Source of the DNA: JAZOXB01 sp040096185
GTDB lineage: Bacteria; Bacillota; Clostridia; Oscillospirales; Oscillospiraceae
Direction: 5' to 3'
Length of the DNA: 53,698 nucleotides
Assembly (NCBI RefSeq): GCF_040096185.1
Contig: NZ_JBBMFF010000254.1
Coordinates: forward strand, 1-53,698
Part shown: positions 39,717 through 47,561 of the stretch, in pieces
Numbering within the stretch: position 1 is the first letter of the stretch
Layout of the letters: the number at the start of each line of letters is the position of its first letter
Made by a program: the position numbers and the translations under genes
The notes under the pieces: generated by a model
The model's input: only the letters and a program-made list of their open reading frames with translations
Told to the model about the DNA's origin: nothing
Database searches by the model: none

Positions 39717-39995
39717 ATGTACGAAGACAAGACTTTAGTTTGCAAGGAATGCGGCGCCGAATTCGTGTTCACCGCCGGTGAGCAGGAGTTCTACGCGGAG
39801 AGAGGCTTCCAGAATGAGCCCCAGCGCTGCAAGGCCTGCCGTGACGCTCGCAAGAATGCTGCCCGCAGCCCGAGAGAGTACTTCACTGCTGTCTGCGCCA
39901 ACTGCGGCGGCGAAGCTCGTGTTCCCTTCGAGCCGAAGACCGATCGCCCGGTCTACTGCAGCGAGTGCTTCGCGAAGATGCGCGAGAACGGCTGA
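39717..39995 (+). CDS. Zinc-ribbon protein (92 aa)
   Basis: A small protein with two pairs of CxxC knuckles: CKECGAEF (about residues 9-16) with CKACRDARK (about 38-46), and CANCGGEA with CSECFAKM (about 61-88). This matches the small zinc-ribbon protein family common in Clostridia, sometimes listed as zinc-binding or zinc-ribbon domain proteins. It should bind two zinc ions; the biological role is unknown. GAGAGG precedes the ATG at 39717, whereas the frame upstream lacks an acceptable start. It stands alone between ruvB and the YlmH gene, with its own consensus promoter and terminator, suggesting high expression. Confidence 0.85.
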   Translation: MYEDKTLVCKECGAEFVFTAGEQEFYAERGFQNEPQRCKACRDARKNAARSPREYFTAVCANCGGEARVPFEPKTDRPVYCSECFAKMRENG

Positions 39996-40012
39996 TCTTA
40001 CCGCAAGCCACG

Positions 40013-40041
40013 ACCGGCGTCCCGTTGGGGCGCCGGTTTTT
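40013..40041 (+). terminator. Terminator of the zinc-ribbon gene
   Basis: ACCGGCG (40013-40019) pairs with CGCCGGT (40031-40037), the inner CCC and GGG extending the stem, followed by a T-run. It is 18 bases after the stop codon. Confidence 0.75.
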
Positions 40042-40116
40042 CACGCTTCCCTGTCCGCGAGTCGTGGACAGCTCTTGTCTGCGGCAAAGTCGGTTTTGCA
40101 GAGCAGAACGCCGGAC

Positions 40117-40145
40117 TTGCGTTTTTCCGCGCCGTGTGGTATGCT
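40117..40145 (+). promoter_or_regulatory. Putative promoter of the ylmH-like gene
   Basis: TTGCGT (40117-40122) and TATGCT (40140-40145) are 17 bases apart, about 120 bases upstream of the gene. Confidence 0.45.
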
Positions 40146-40263
40146 CTGCCTGTCAAAATTGCAAAAATTGGATTTTGCGTCATCATTCTGCATTTTTTCC
40201 GCCATATCGGGCGGTGAAGCATAAGAGGGAGTCAAGGCGATTCCCTTCCCGGAGGAAACAGCA

Positions 40264-41040
40264 ATGGACCGAAAGAAACAGATCGCCGCCCTGACGGACG
40301 ACGAAGGAGAGCGCCTGCTGCTGGCACAGGCCTGTGAACGGCTGACAAGGGCGGAGCAGCGCGGCATTCCCGCCGCGACCGTGTTCCTGACGCCGCGGGA
40401 GCAGGCCCTGCTGCGGCAGCTCCTGCCGCAGTGCCGCTTTTGGGGCGGCACGCCGGACGCGGAGCGAGCCGTGGCCTACTGGCTGCCGGAATACGAAGAC
40501 GAGGACGACTACCGGGAAAACGGGCCGGTCGCCTGCCTGCGCGCCGCATTTTTTGAGGAAAATGCCGTCGGACACCGCGACATGCTCGGCGCGCTCATGG
40601 GCTGCGGCATCCGCCGCGAGGCCGTCGGCGACCTGTGCCTGCAGCCGCGTCAATGCGACCTGTTCGTCACGGCGGAGCTTGCACCGTATCTCCTCGACAA
40701 CCTGACCTCCGCCGGGCGGGCCCACCTGACGCTCACGCGCATCGCCCCCTCGCAGGCAGATCGTCCGCCGCAGGCCCTGCAGGAGCTGCGCGTGACGGTC
40801 TCCTCGCCCCGGCTGGACAGCGTGATCTCCGCCGCATTCCATCTGAGCCGTGGCAGCGCGGCCGATGCCGTCGCGGCCGGGCGGGTCAATCTCAACGACC
40901 TGCCCTGCCTGAAGCCCGACCGCGCCGTGCAGGAAAACGACACCGTCTCCGTGCGCGGGCTCGGCAAGCTGCGCGTGCTCGCCCTCGGCGGGCTGACAAA
41001 GAAGGGCCGCCTCGCCCTGACACTCGGCAAATATCTATAA
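40264..41040 (+). CDS. ylmH: YlmH-like S4-domain RNA-binding protein
   Basis: A 258-residue protein with the YlmH architecture: an N-terminal domain (FLTPREQALL), an RRM-like middle part (FFEENAVGHRDMLGALMGCG and RREAVGDLCL), and a C-terminal S4 domain from about residue 180 (LRVTVSSPRLDSVISAAFHL, then AVAAGRVNLND). In Bacillus YlmH acts in the ribosome quality control pathway as an alternative to RqcP and is encoded near sepF and divIVA; here it stands alone. Gene context is therefore different, but the fold signature is clear. Confidence 0.85.
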   Translation: MDRKKQIAALTDDEGERLLLAQACERLTRAEQRGIPAATVFLTPREQALLRQLLPQCRFWGGTPDAERAVAYWLPEYEDEDDYRENGPVACLRAAFFEENAVGHRDMLGALMGCGIRREAVGDLCLQPRQCDLFVTAELAPYLLDNLTSAGRAHLTLTRIAPSQADRPPQALQELRVTVSSPRLDSVISAAFHLSRGSAADAVAAGRVNLNDLPCLKPDRAVQENDTVSVRGLGKLRVLALGGLTKKGRLALTLGKYL

Positions 41041-41043
41041 AGA

Positions 41044-41081
41044 AGCACTCGGCAGCGATGCTGCCGAGTGCTAATTTTCGC
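41044..41081 (+). terminator. Terminator between the ylmH-like and asd genes
   Basis: AGCACTCGGCAGC and GCTGCCGAGTGCT form a perfect 13-bp stem around a three-base loop, followed by AATTTTCG. It separates two convergent genes and may serve both directions. Confidence 0.85.
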
Positions 41082-41091
41082 TAATTTTCGC

Positions 41092-42096
41092 TTATTTTTC
41101 GATCAGGAGCTCCGCGACCTGAATGGTATTCGTCGCAGCGCCCTTGCGGATCTGATCGCCGCAGCACCAGAGCGTCAGGCCGTTGTCGTCAGTCAGGTCC
41201 GGACGGATGCGGCCGACATAGACAAGGTCCTGATCGGACGTGTCGAGCGGCATGGGATACTCGTGGTTGCCGAGGTCGTCGACCAGACGGCAGCCCGGCG
41301 CAGCGGCAATGGCATGGCGTGCCTCGCGGACGGACACGGGCTTGTCAAAGCGCAGTGTGACGGAAATGGAGTGGCTGCGCACGACCGGTACACGGACACA
41401 GGTACACGTTACGCGCAGGTCCGGCAGGTGCATGATCTTGCGGCCCTCGTTCTGCATCTTCATTTCCTCGCTCGTATAGCCCTCGTACTGCTCGCCGCCG
41501 ATCTGCGGGATGAGGTTATAGGCGATCTGGTGCGAGAAGACCTTCGGCTGCACGGGCTTGCCGGTGCGCAGTGCCTCGACCTCCTCGGCCAGCTCCACGG
41601 GGCCGCCCGCGCCTGCGCCGGAAACAGCCTGATACGTCGAGGCGACCATGGAGCGGATCGGGCTGATGGCGTTGAGCGCGTTCACGGCCGTGACCGTGAT
41701 GATCGTCGAGCAGTTTGCGCTGGCGATGATGCCGTGGTGCAGCTTCACATCCTCCGGGTTGACCTCCGGGATGACGAGCGGCACATCGTCGTCCATGCGG
41801 TAGGCGGACGAGTTGTCCACAAACACCGCGCCCGCGCGCACGACCTCCGGCGCATAGAGGCGGGCGATGTCGCTCTCGGCGGCGCCGAGCACGATATCAA
41901 GGCCGCGGAAGTTCTCCTCCGACGGCTCCTGGATCATGACGGGGCGGCCGTTCCACTCCACGACCTTGCCCGCGCTGCGGCTGCTGGCAAACAAGCGCAG
42001 CTCCGAGATCGGGAACTGACGCTCCGCAAGGATCTTCATCATTTCGCGGCCGACCGCACCGGTCGCACCGAGAATACCGACTTTATACAATTTCAT
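41092..42096 (-). CDS. asd: Aspartate-semialdehyde dehydrogenase
   Basis: A 334-residue enzyme that reduces aspartyl phosphate to aspartate semialdehyde with NADPH, feeding lysine/diaminopimelate, threonine and methionine synthesis. The NADP-binding GATGAVG is at 10-16, the catalytic Cys129 is in IASANCSTI, and RVPVVRSHSISVTL carries the conserved His. It lies 20 bases downstream of the aspartate kinase gene. Confidence 0.95.
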   Translation of the reverse strand: MKLYKVGILGATGAVGREMMKILAERQFPISELRLFASSRSAGKVVEWNGRPVMIQEPSEENFRGLDIVLGAAESDIARLYAPEVVRAGAVFVDNSSAYRMDDDVPLVIPEVNPEDVKLHHGIIASANCSTIITVTAVNALNAISPIRSMVASTYQAVSGAGAGGPVELAEEVEALRTGKPVQPKVFSHQIAYNLIPQIGGEQYEGYTSEEMKMQNEGRKIMHLPDLRVTCTCVRVPVVRSHSISVTLRFDKPVSVREARHAIAAAPGCRLVDDLGNHEYPMPLDTSDQDLVYVGRIRPDLTDDNGLTLWCCGDQIRKGAATNTIQVAELLIEK

Positions 42097-42116
42097 GGTA
42101 ATAACCCCCCAGGCGC

Positions 42117-43430
42117 TTATTTGACAAACGCATTATATAGTACGCGGATCGCATCCGCATAGTCCTTGTTATCGACACCCAGAATGATGGCCTGCTCGTC
42201 CGGTCCCTGCGAGATCATGCGGATGTTGATGCCGGCCTTGCCGAGCGCGGCGAAGATCTTGCCGGACGTGCCGACGCGGAAGGCCATCTTGCGGCCGACG
42301 ACGGCGATGACGGCAATGTGATCGTTGATCTGGATGCTGTCCGGGCGGATCTCGCTGCGCAGCTCGTCGAGCAGGCTGTACTGGTTCGGCGTGAGCGCCT
42401 CCGTCGGCATGGCAAGCGAAATGCAGTCGATGCCGCTCGGCGTGTGCGCCACAGGAATGCTGTTGTTCTCAAAGACCTCCAGAATGGCGCGCAGCGTGCC
42501 CACGGCGCCGGAAAGGCCCTTTTTCGACACGGTGACGATGGAAAAATCGCACTTTCCCGCAATGCCGGTCACAAAGCGCTCCGGGTTCGGGGCCTCGACA
42601 AAGCTCTCCGTGATGAGCGTGCCGGGATGGTCCGGCTCGTTCGTATTGCGGATGTTGAGCGGGATATTCTTCTCGCGCACCGGGAAGATCGTCATTTCAT
42701 GCAGCACCTGCGCGCCGCTGTAGGAAAGCTGGCGCAGCTCGCTGTAGGTCGCGCGCTCGATGGAGCGCGGATGATCGACAATACGGGGATCGGCCATGAG
42801 AATGCCGGAGACATCCGTCCAGTTTTCATAGACATCCGCATCCAGCGCCGCCGCGGCCAGCGCGCCCGTGATATCCGAGCCGCCGCGCGTGAGCGTGCGG
42901 AGCTTACCGTCCGGCATCAGGCCATAGAAGCCCGGAATGACGACGCACTTGTCCCTGGCCAGCGCGCGCAGCGCGGCATAGGATTTCTCCTGATCGATGG
43001 TGCCGTCATAGTGGAAGAACAGCCACTGCGCGGCGTCCACGAACGTAAAGCCGAGGTAATCGGCCATAAGCAGGGCGGAAAGGTACTCGCCGCGCGAGAC
43101 GAGCTCATCGCGGGAAATGCCCTGCTCCATCTGACTGCGCAGGCGGTCGAGCACGCCCTCGAGATCGACCCGCAGGCCAAGCTCGCGGTGGATGTCGCCG
43201 TAGCGCTCGCGGATCATCTGATAAATGCCGTCGCACGACACACCGTACTGCAGGTGCGCATAGCACAGATACAGCAGATCGGTGATCTTATTGTCGCCCG
43301 CGCTGCGCTTGCCCGCCGCCGAAACGACCACCACGCGCCGCGAGGGATCAGACCGGATGATATCCCGGATCTTTTGATACTGACCGGCGTCCGCCATGGA
43401 CGACCCGCCGAATTTTGCAACCTTCAGCAT
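42117..43430 (-). CDS. Aspartate kinase
   Basis: A 437-residue kinase phosphorylating aspartate, the first step of the aspartate family. It starts with KFGGSSMA (residues 6-13), followed by the substrate region TRGGSDITGAL, and ends in two ACT domains (from about 300) that would give feedback control by lysine or threonine. The length and motifs fit the monofunctional Firmicute type. It is between hom and asd on the minus strand with short gaps, giving hom-ask-asd order of transcription. Confidence 0.94.
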   Translation of the reverse strand: MLKVAKFGGSSMADAGQYQKIRDIIRSDPSRRVVVVSAAGKRSAGDNKITDLLYLCYAHLQYGVSCDGIYQMIRERYGDIHRELGLRVDLEGVLDRLRSQMEQGISRDELVSRGEYLSALLMADYLGFTFVDAAQWLFFHYDGTIDQEKSYAALRALARDKCVVIPGFYGLMPDGKLRTLTRGGSDITGALAAAALDADVYENWTDVSGILMADPRIVDHPRSIERATYSELRQLSYSGAQVLHEMTIFPVREKNIPLNIRNTNEPDHPGTLITESFVEAPNPERFVTGIAGKCDFSIVTVSKKGLSGAVGTLRAILEVFENNSIPVAHTPSGIDCISLAMPTEALTPNQYSLLDELRSEIRPDSIQINDHIAVIAVVGRKMAFRVGTSGKIFAALGKAGINIRMISQGPDEQAIILGVDNKDYADAIRVLYNAFVK

Positions 43431-43445
43431 GGCTTTCCCCCATCC

Positions 43446-44612
43446 TTAACGGAGCGACGCCAGGAAGCCGCCGGTTTCCGTCAGTTTTCTCTCTCTGGCC
43501 CAGGCGTGGATCTCCGAGACCGCCACGGGCGTTGTTATTATACCGCAGTCGAGCATTTTGTCAATACGCGTTTGCAGCCAGCGGTCCATGCCGTTGACGC
43601 GGACATAATACGGCCGCATGATGCTGCTGTTGTCCACGCGCGCCGGGCGGAGCTTGTCCGTGTAGAAGCGCGTCAGGCCGTTGCGGATATCGAGGCAGTC
43701 CTGCATGACGTTGTAGGCCGTTGGGAAGCGCCCCGCGCCCTGCCCATAGAAGCTCTGCTTGCCGATGTGCATGCCCGTGATGGAGATCAGGTTGAAATTC
43801 TCCGGGACGGCAGCCTCGTGCATGCCCTGCGGCATCATCGCAGGCTCGAGATAGCAGGCCACATCACCGCTGTCCAGCAGGCGGGCGCTTGCCATCAGCT
43901 TGACGACGCGATGCATTTTCCGCGCCGCGCCGATATCGCAGGCACGGACGCCCGCGATGCCGAACGTCGTGACCTCCGGCTCCTGCACGACGCAGCCAAA
44001 GGCGACGTTCGTGGAGATGACAAGCTTGCGCCGCGCATCCGCGCCGTTCAGGTCCTCCGTTGGGTCGACCTCGGCGTAGCCGAGAGCCTGCGCCTGACGC
44101 AGGGCATCTTCGAATTTCAGCCCGGACGTCGTCATGGTGTCGAGGATATAATTCGTCGTTCCGTTCATGATCCCGCTGACGCGGAGCACCGGTTCCATAT
44201 CGAGCGTGCTCTCCAGATTCGTCAGCCAGCGGATGCCGCCGCCGACGGCCGCGGAGCAGCGCAGCGCGACATGATTCTCCCTGGCAAGCTGCACCAGCTC
44301 GCCATAACGCTCCGACATAAGCTGCTTGTTCGCCGTGACGACGTTCTTGCCCGCACGCAGCGCGGCGCACATATACTCATAGGCAGGCTGACGGCCACCC
44401 ATGACCTCGATGGCGGTATCCACCGTCGGATCCGAGACGATCCGGCTGAAATCCGATGTGACCGGGCAGTTCAGATCCGGACGGGGCCTGCGGCTGAGCA
44501 CATAGGCGATCTCCATATCCGTGCGCTCCTGCACGAATTCGTAAACGCCGCCGCCCACCGTACCGCAGCCCAGCAGTGCGATGCGCATCGGTCTGTCCTC
44601 TCTCCACAACAT
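43446..44612 (-). CDS. hom: Homoserine dehydrogenase
   Basis: Reduces aspartate semialdehyde to homoserine. The NAD(P)-binding GCGTVGGGV is at the N-terminus, with the family segments VTANKQLM, GIMNGTTNYIL and DPTEDLNGADARRKL. Two starts are possible: 44612 (AAGGAG nine bases upstream) and 44588 (MRIALLG, the classical N-terminus, with a weaker site); I chose the first, giving 388 residues. The C-terminus is shorter than the 430-residue type and lacks a complete ACT domain, so feedback by threonine may be absent or altered. A leader with an intrinsic terminator precedes it. Confidence 0.9.
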   Translation of the reverse strand: MLWREDRPMRIALLGCGTVGGGVYEFVQERTDMEIAYVLSRRPRPDLNCPVTSDFSRIVSDPTVDTAIEVMGGRQPAYEYMCAALRAGKNVVTANKQLMSERYGELVQLARENHVALRCSAAVGGGIRWLTNLESTLDMEPVLRVSGIMNGTTNYILDTMTTSGLKFEDALRQAQALGYAEVDPTEDLNGADARRKLVISTNVAFGCVVQEPEVTTFGIAGVRACDIGAARKMHRVVKLMASARLLDSGDVACYLEPAMMPQGMHEAAVPENFNLISITGMHIGKQSFYGQGAGRFPTAYNVMQDCLDIRNGLTRFYTDKLRPARVDNSSIMRPYYVRVNGMDRWLQTRIDKMLDCGIITTPVAVSEIHAWARERKLTETGGFLASLR

Positions 44613-44639
44613 GAAATCGCTCTCCTTCCGCATCCGGCG

Positions 44640-44695
44640 TTCAAAAAAAGAAGGCAGGGCGGCCTGCAGCAGCTGCTGCTCCGGCGCCTGCCGCA
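44640..44695 (-). terminator. Leader terminator upstream of hom, class unknown
   Basis: On the minus strand GGCAGG...AGCAGC and GCTGC...CCTGCC form a long, slightly irregular GC-rich stem, followed by TTCTTTTTTT, about 30 bases before the hom start. It lies in a leader of nearly 190 bases, so it looks like an attenuator. No T-box core, SAM or lysine riboswitch motif was recognised, and no leader peptide rich in Thr, Ile or Met. Confidence 0.65.
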
Positions 44696-44806
44696 CACAG
44701 CCCCGCCGCACGGCGCAGGCAAGCGTGACGTTCTCCAGCCGCTCCGTACGCGGCACAGTACAGTCATGAAACTTCCGGAAAAAGCTCTTGCATTTTTCTG
44801 CTTTGC

Positions 44807-44835
44807 AGTATATCATAGCTTTTGCGAAAACGCAA
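44807..44835 (-). promoter_or_regulatory. Promoter of the hom-ask-asd operon
   Basis: TTGCGT (44830-44835) and TATACT (44807-44812) are 17 bases apart on the minus strand, back-to-back with dapF. Transcription would begin near 44800. Confidence 0.55.
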
Positions 44836-44872
44836 GAATTTCATTGAAATTCCGATTGAGGGAGGCAGTCTC

Positions 44873-45676
44873 ATGCACTTCTGGAAATATTGCGGCGCCG
44901 GAAACGACTTTGTGATCCTCGAGAACTTCGACGGCTCCATCGCGCCGGAGCGCTATGCCGCACTGGCCGCGACACTGTGCCGGGAACATTTTTCCGTCGG
45001 CGCAGACGGGCTGATGGTGCTCGAGCCGCCCGCGCAGGGCGGCGACTGCCGCATGCGCTTTTATAACCGCGACGGCTCCACGGCCGAGATGTGCGGCAAC
45101 GGCGCGCGCTGCCTCTGCCGCCACTGCCACGACCGCGGCCTTGCATCAGGGCCGGTGCAGCGCATCGAAACGCCCGCCGGGCTTGTCACGGGCAGGCGCA
45201 TCGCAGCCGACCGCTACCGCATCCGCCTGAACCGCCCGAGCGTCGTTCGCCTGCACGTTGAGGCGGAGGGCGTGCGCTGCGCCTATCTGGAGCTGGGCGA
45301 GCCTGGCATCCCGCACGCCGTTGTGCTGACGGAGCTGGACCGTCCGCGCGCCGAGCTGCGTGAGCTGGCCGCGCGCCTGCGCAGCAGCCCCGCCTTCCCG
45401 CGCGGGGCCAACGTCAACCTCTGTGCCGTGACCGGGGAAAACCGGGTCCGCCTGCTGACGTTCGAGCGCGGCGTCGAGGACTTCACGCTCGCCTGCGGCA
45501 CCGGAACGGGCGCGACCGTCGCGGCCCTGGCCCGGCTCGGCCTTGTCAGCGGCGGCGGCACGCAGGTGCAGACGGACGGCGGCCTGCTCAGCGTCGATCT
45601 GGACGGCGAGGACATCGATCTCACCGGCCCGGCCGAGCTGACCTTCACCGGCGATCTTCCCGAGCTTCCCGCCTGA
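44873..45676 (+). CDS. dapF: Diaminopimelate epimerase
   Basis: A 267-residue PLP-independent epimerase converting LL- to meso-diaminopimelate for lysine and peptidoglycan. The start MHFWKYCGAGNDF at 44873 has GGGAGG upstream; the longer frame is a TTG. The two catalytic cysteines are seen: Cys74 in EMCGNGARC and Cys208 in ACGTGTGA. It is divergent from hom, completing the aspartate-to-lysine context. Confidence 0.95.
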   Translation: MHFWKYCGAGNDFVILENFDGSIAPERYAALAATLCREHFSVGADGLMVLEPPAQGGDCRMRFYNRDGSTAEMCGNGARCLCRHCHDRGLASGPVQRIETPAGLVTGRRIAADRYRIRLNRPSVVRLHVEAEGVRCAYLELGEPGIPHAVVLTELDRPRAELRELAARLRSSPAFPRGANVNLCAVTGENRVRLLTFERGVEDFTLACGTGTGATVAALARLGLVSGGGTQVQTDGGLLSVDLDGEDIDLTGPAELTFTGDLPELPA

Positions 45677-45683
45677 ACCCCAT

Positions 45684-45712
45684 TTGACAACGCCGCCCAC
45701 ACGCGGTATAAT
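45684..45712 (+). promoter_or_regulatory. Promoter of the His-rich/CooT-like operon
   Basis: Perfect TTGACA (45684-45689), 17-base spacer, perfect TATAAT (45707-45712), about 33 bases before the first gene. Confidence 0.8.
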
Positions 45713-45744
45713 AAGATCAATCATTATAAAAGGAGCGATCCACC

Positions 45745-46062
45745 ATGAACGAGATCTTCCGTTTCCATCACGAGGATGGCGAGCATACGCATCCGCACGA
45801 GCACGGCCATTCCCACAGCCACGAGGGCTGCGACCCGCACGACTGTGCCGCCTGCGGCTCCTGTGACCCTATGCAGGAGACCGTTGCCCTGCTGCAGTAT
45901 ATGGTCAACCACAACGCCGCCCATGCAAACGAGCTGGCGCAGCTTGGCCGGAAGCTCACGGAGCTTGGCAACCGCGAGGCCGGTGAGCAGGTGCTTGCCG
46001 CCGTTTCCGAGTTTGAAAAGGGCAATCTGCGCCTGTCCGCCGTGCTCGCTTCTCTGAAATAA
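45745..46062 (+). CDS. His-rich putative metal-binding protein (105 aa)
   Basis: The N-terminal third (residues 1-45) is packed with His, Asp and Cys: HHEDGEHTHPHEHGHSHSHE, followed by CDPHDCAACGSCD. Such stretches bind nickel, cobalt or zinc. The rest (about 45-105) is a helical, non-metal domain with AHANELAQLGRKL. No signal peptide. AAAGGAG precedes the ATG. The next gene, 14 bases on, is a CooT-like nickel-binding protein, so a nickel storage or delivery role is inferred. I recognise no named family for the whole protein. Confidence 0.8.
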   Translation: MNEIFRFHHEDGEHTHPHEHGHSHSHEGCDPHDCAACGSCDPMQETVALLQYMVNHNAAHANELAQLGRKLTELGNREAGEQVLAAVSEFEKGNLRLSAVLASLK

Positions 46063-46076
46063 AGGAGGGACTGCAT

Positions 46077-46268
46077 ATGTGCCTGTCCACTGTCTACAAA
46101 AACACCGTCACGCCCGAGACCGTCGCCATGAAGAACGTCATGAAGATCGAGTGCCAGGGCGATATGGTCATCCTGACCGACCTGATGGAGCGCCAGATGG
46201 CCATCCACGGCGAGCTGGTGATGGCAAACCTCGTAGAAGGCGTTGCCGTCGTGCGTGAGGCCGCCTGA
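46077..46268 (+). CDS. CooT-family nickel-binding protein
   Basis: A 63-residue protein beginning MCLSTVYKN, with Cys2 as in CooT, whose N-terminal Cys contributes to the nickel site of the dimer. The body (VMKIECQGDMVILTDLMERQ) matches the small beta-barrel of the family (about 60-66 residues). CooT was described with carbon-monoxide dehydrogenase maturation, but no CODH genes are seen in the window. It is co-transcribed with the upstream His-rich gene (gap 14 bases, GGAGG site). Confidence 0.8.
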   Translation: MCLSTVYKNTVTPETVAMKNVMKIECQGDMVILTDLMERQMAIHGELVMANLVEGVAVVREAA

Positions 46269-46296
46269 TCGATCATTTTCGCGCAGAAACATTCAA

Positions 46297-46336
46297 AAAT
46301 CGCTTCGGCCCATTTCCGACCGAAGCGATTTTTTTG
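46297..46336. terminator. Bidirectional terminator after the CooT-like gene
   Basis: AAATCGCTTCGG (46297-46308) and CCGAAGCGATTT (46320-46331) form a perfect 12-bp stem with A- and T-runs on both sides, placed between convergent genes. Confidence 0.88.
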
Positions 46337-46347
46337 CGGCGCGCTCC

Positions 46348-46824
46348 TCAGGGCTGAAAGATCCCGAGCGGCGGGGCCGCGAACGTAAACAGAACGAGCG
46401 CCGCGCCATAGAGCATGACGGCCAGCAGCGAAGCGCCCGTCAGCCTGCGCGCAGGCCCGCTGCGGCTGAGCCGCGCGGCAAGCAGGAAGCCGCCCGCCAT
46501 GGCCAGGACATACAGCGTCAGGTCGACGGCAAGCCCCTGCACGCCGAGCGCGCGCAGGCCGTAATAGAGCGCCAGCAGGAAGACCGGCTGCAGCACGATG
46601 GCCGGGAAAAAGCCTGCCCAGACGGCAATGCGCCGCGGCCCGCGCGCCAGCACGAGCGCCGCGGCAAGCATGGGCCAGTACAGCAGCTTCAGGTGCTCCC
46701 AGACGCTCTCGTTCACCGGTGAAATGAGGGCGAACAGCGGATTCGGCAGCGCCTGCCACAGGAAATGCAGCCCCGCGCCCGCCAGGATCGCGCCGAGCGC
46801 CGTCAGGAGCCAATGTCGTTTCAT
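46348..46824 (-). CDS. DUF6512-like integral membrane protein
   Basis: A 158-residue protein with about five membrane segments. The motif SPVNESVWEHLKLLYWPML (about residues 35-53) between the first two segments is shared by a family of clostridial membrane proteins that I recall as DUF6512. Function is unknown. It stands alone, converging with the CooT-like operon. Confidence 0.7.
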   Translation of the reverse strand: MKRHWLLTALGAILAGAGLHFLWQALPNPLFALISPVNESVWEHLKLLYWPMLAAALVLARGPRRIAVWAGFFPAIVLQPVFLLALYYGLRALGVQGLAVDLTLYVLAMAGGFLLAARLSRSGPARRLTGASLLAVMLYGAALVLFTFAAPPLGIFQP

Positions 46825-46949
46825 TTCATCCCCTCCCCTGCCAGTCTATGCCGCGTTCCTTGTGATTCTGCACAAAATATTGTCCTGTTTTTCTACTTCG
46901 TTTTTGCGACATTCACGTTTTCTTAACAGAAATCGCCGGGTAAATATGA

Positions 46950-46955
46950 TATAAT
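46950..46955 (+). promoter_or_regulatory. Extended -10 promoter element of the CBS gene
   Basis: TGATATAAT gives an extended -10 (perfect TATAAT at 46950-46955) about 60 bases before the gene. No good -35 is seen at the usual distance. Confidence 0.5.
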
Positions 46956-47015
46956 GAGGATGTCAAGACGCGTGCGCCTGCGCGCGGAAAACTGTTTCAA
47001 AGAAGGAGATGCCTT

Positions 47016-47444
47016 TTGAATCTGCTGTTCTTTCTGACCCCGAAGGCGACCTGCTGCTATCTCTATGCCGACTACACGCTCCGGCAGGCCATGGAGCGCA
47101 TGGAGCACTCCGGCTACTCGGCCCTGCCGATCCTGACCCGTGAGGGTACTTATTGCGGCACGCTGACCGAGGGCGACCTGCTCTGGGCAACGAAGAAGCT
47201 CTGCTGTATGGACTTCCGCGATACGGAGGAGCACAGCATCATGGAGATCGCCCACCGGCGCGACAATCTGCCGGTCTCCGTCTCCACGGATATGCAGGAC
47301 CTGCTCGTAAAGGCAACGGATCAGAACTTTGTCCCCGTCGTGGATGACAAGGGGGACTTTATCGGGATCGTCACCCGCCGCGCCATCATGCGCTATTTTC
47401 TGGAGCAGATGCGCGTTCCCGTCGGCGCAGCCGCGGAAAATTGA
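47016..47444 (+). CDS. CBS-domain pair protein
   Basis: A 142-residue protein with two CBS motifs (about residues 8-58 and 78-130): SGYSALPILTREGTYCGTLTEGDLL and FVPVVDDKGDFIGIVTRRAIM. CBS pairs bind adenosine nucleotides or related ligands and act as energy or redox sensors. It starts at TTG with a good AAGGAG seven bases upstream. No effector domain or partner is visible, so the regulated target is unknown. Confidence 0.85.
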   Translation: MNLLFFLTPKATCCYLYADYTLRQAMERMEHSGYSALPILTREGTYCGTLTEGDLLWATKKLCCMDFRDTEEHSIMEIAHRRDNLPVSVSTDMQDLLVKATDQNFVPVVDDKGDFIGIVTRRAIMRYFLEQMRVPVGAAAEN

Positions 47445-47470
47445 ATTCCATAATAAAACCATAACAAAAA

Positions 47471-47504
47471 CGTCCTGCACGGCTGCGCCGTGCAGGACGT
47501 TTTT
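47471..47504 (+). terminator. Terminator after the CBS gene
   Basis: CGTCCTGCACGG and CCGTGCAGGACG form a perfect 12-bp stem followed by TTTTTC. It is the first of a group of hairpins that continues to 47723. Confidence 0.85.
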
Positions 47505-47561
47505 CTTGTCAGGCCGTCGAGAATTCCGTCCAGCCGAAGGTTTCGGAGGGAAGGATAGTGT

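Noticed and set aside
44613..44816. N-terminal extension of homoserine dehydrogenase
   Set aside because: The extra 68 codons would run through the attenuator hairpin and T-run; the Rossmann motif starts after the chosen start.
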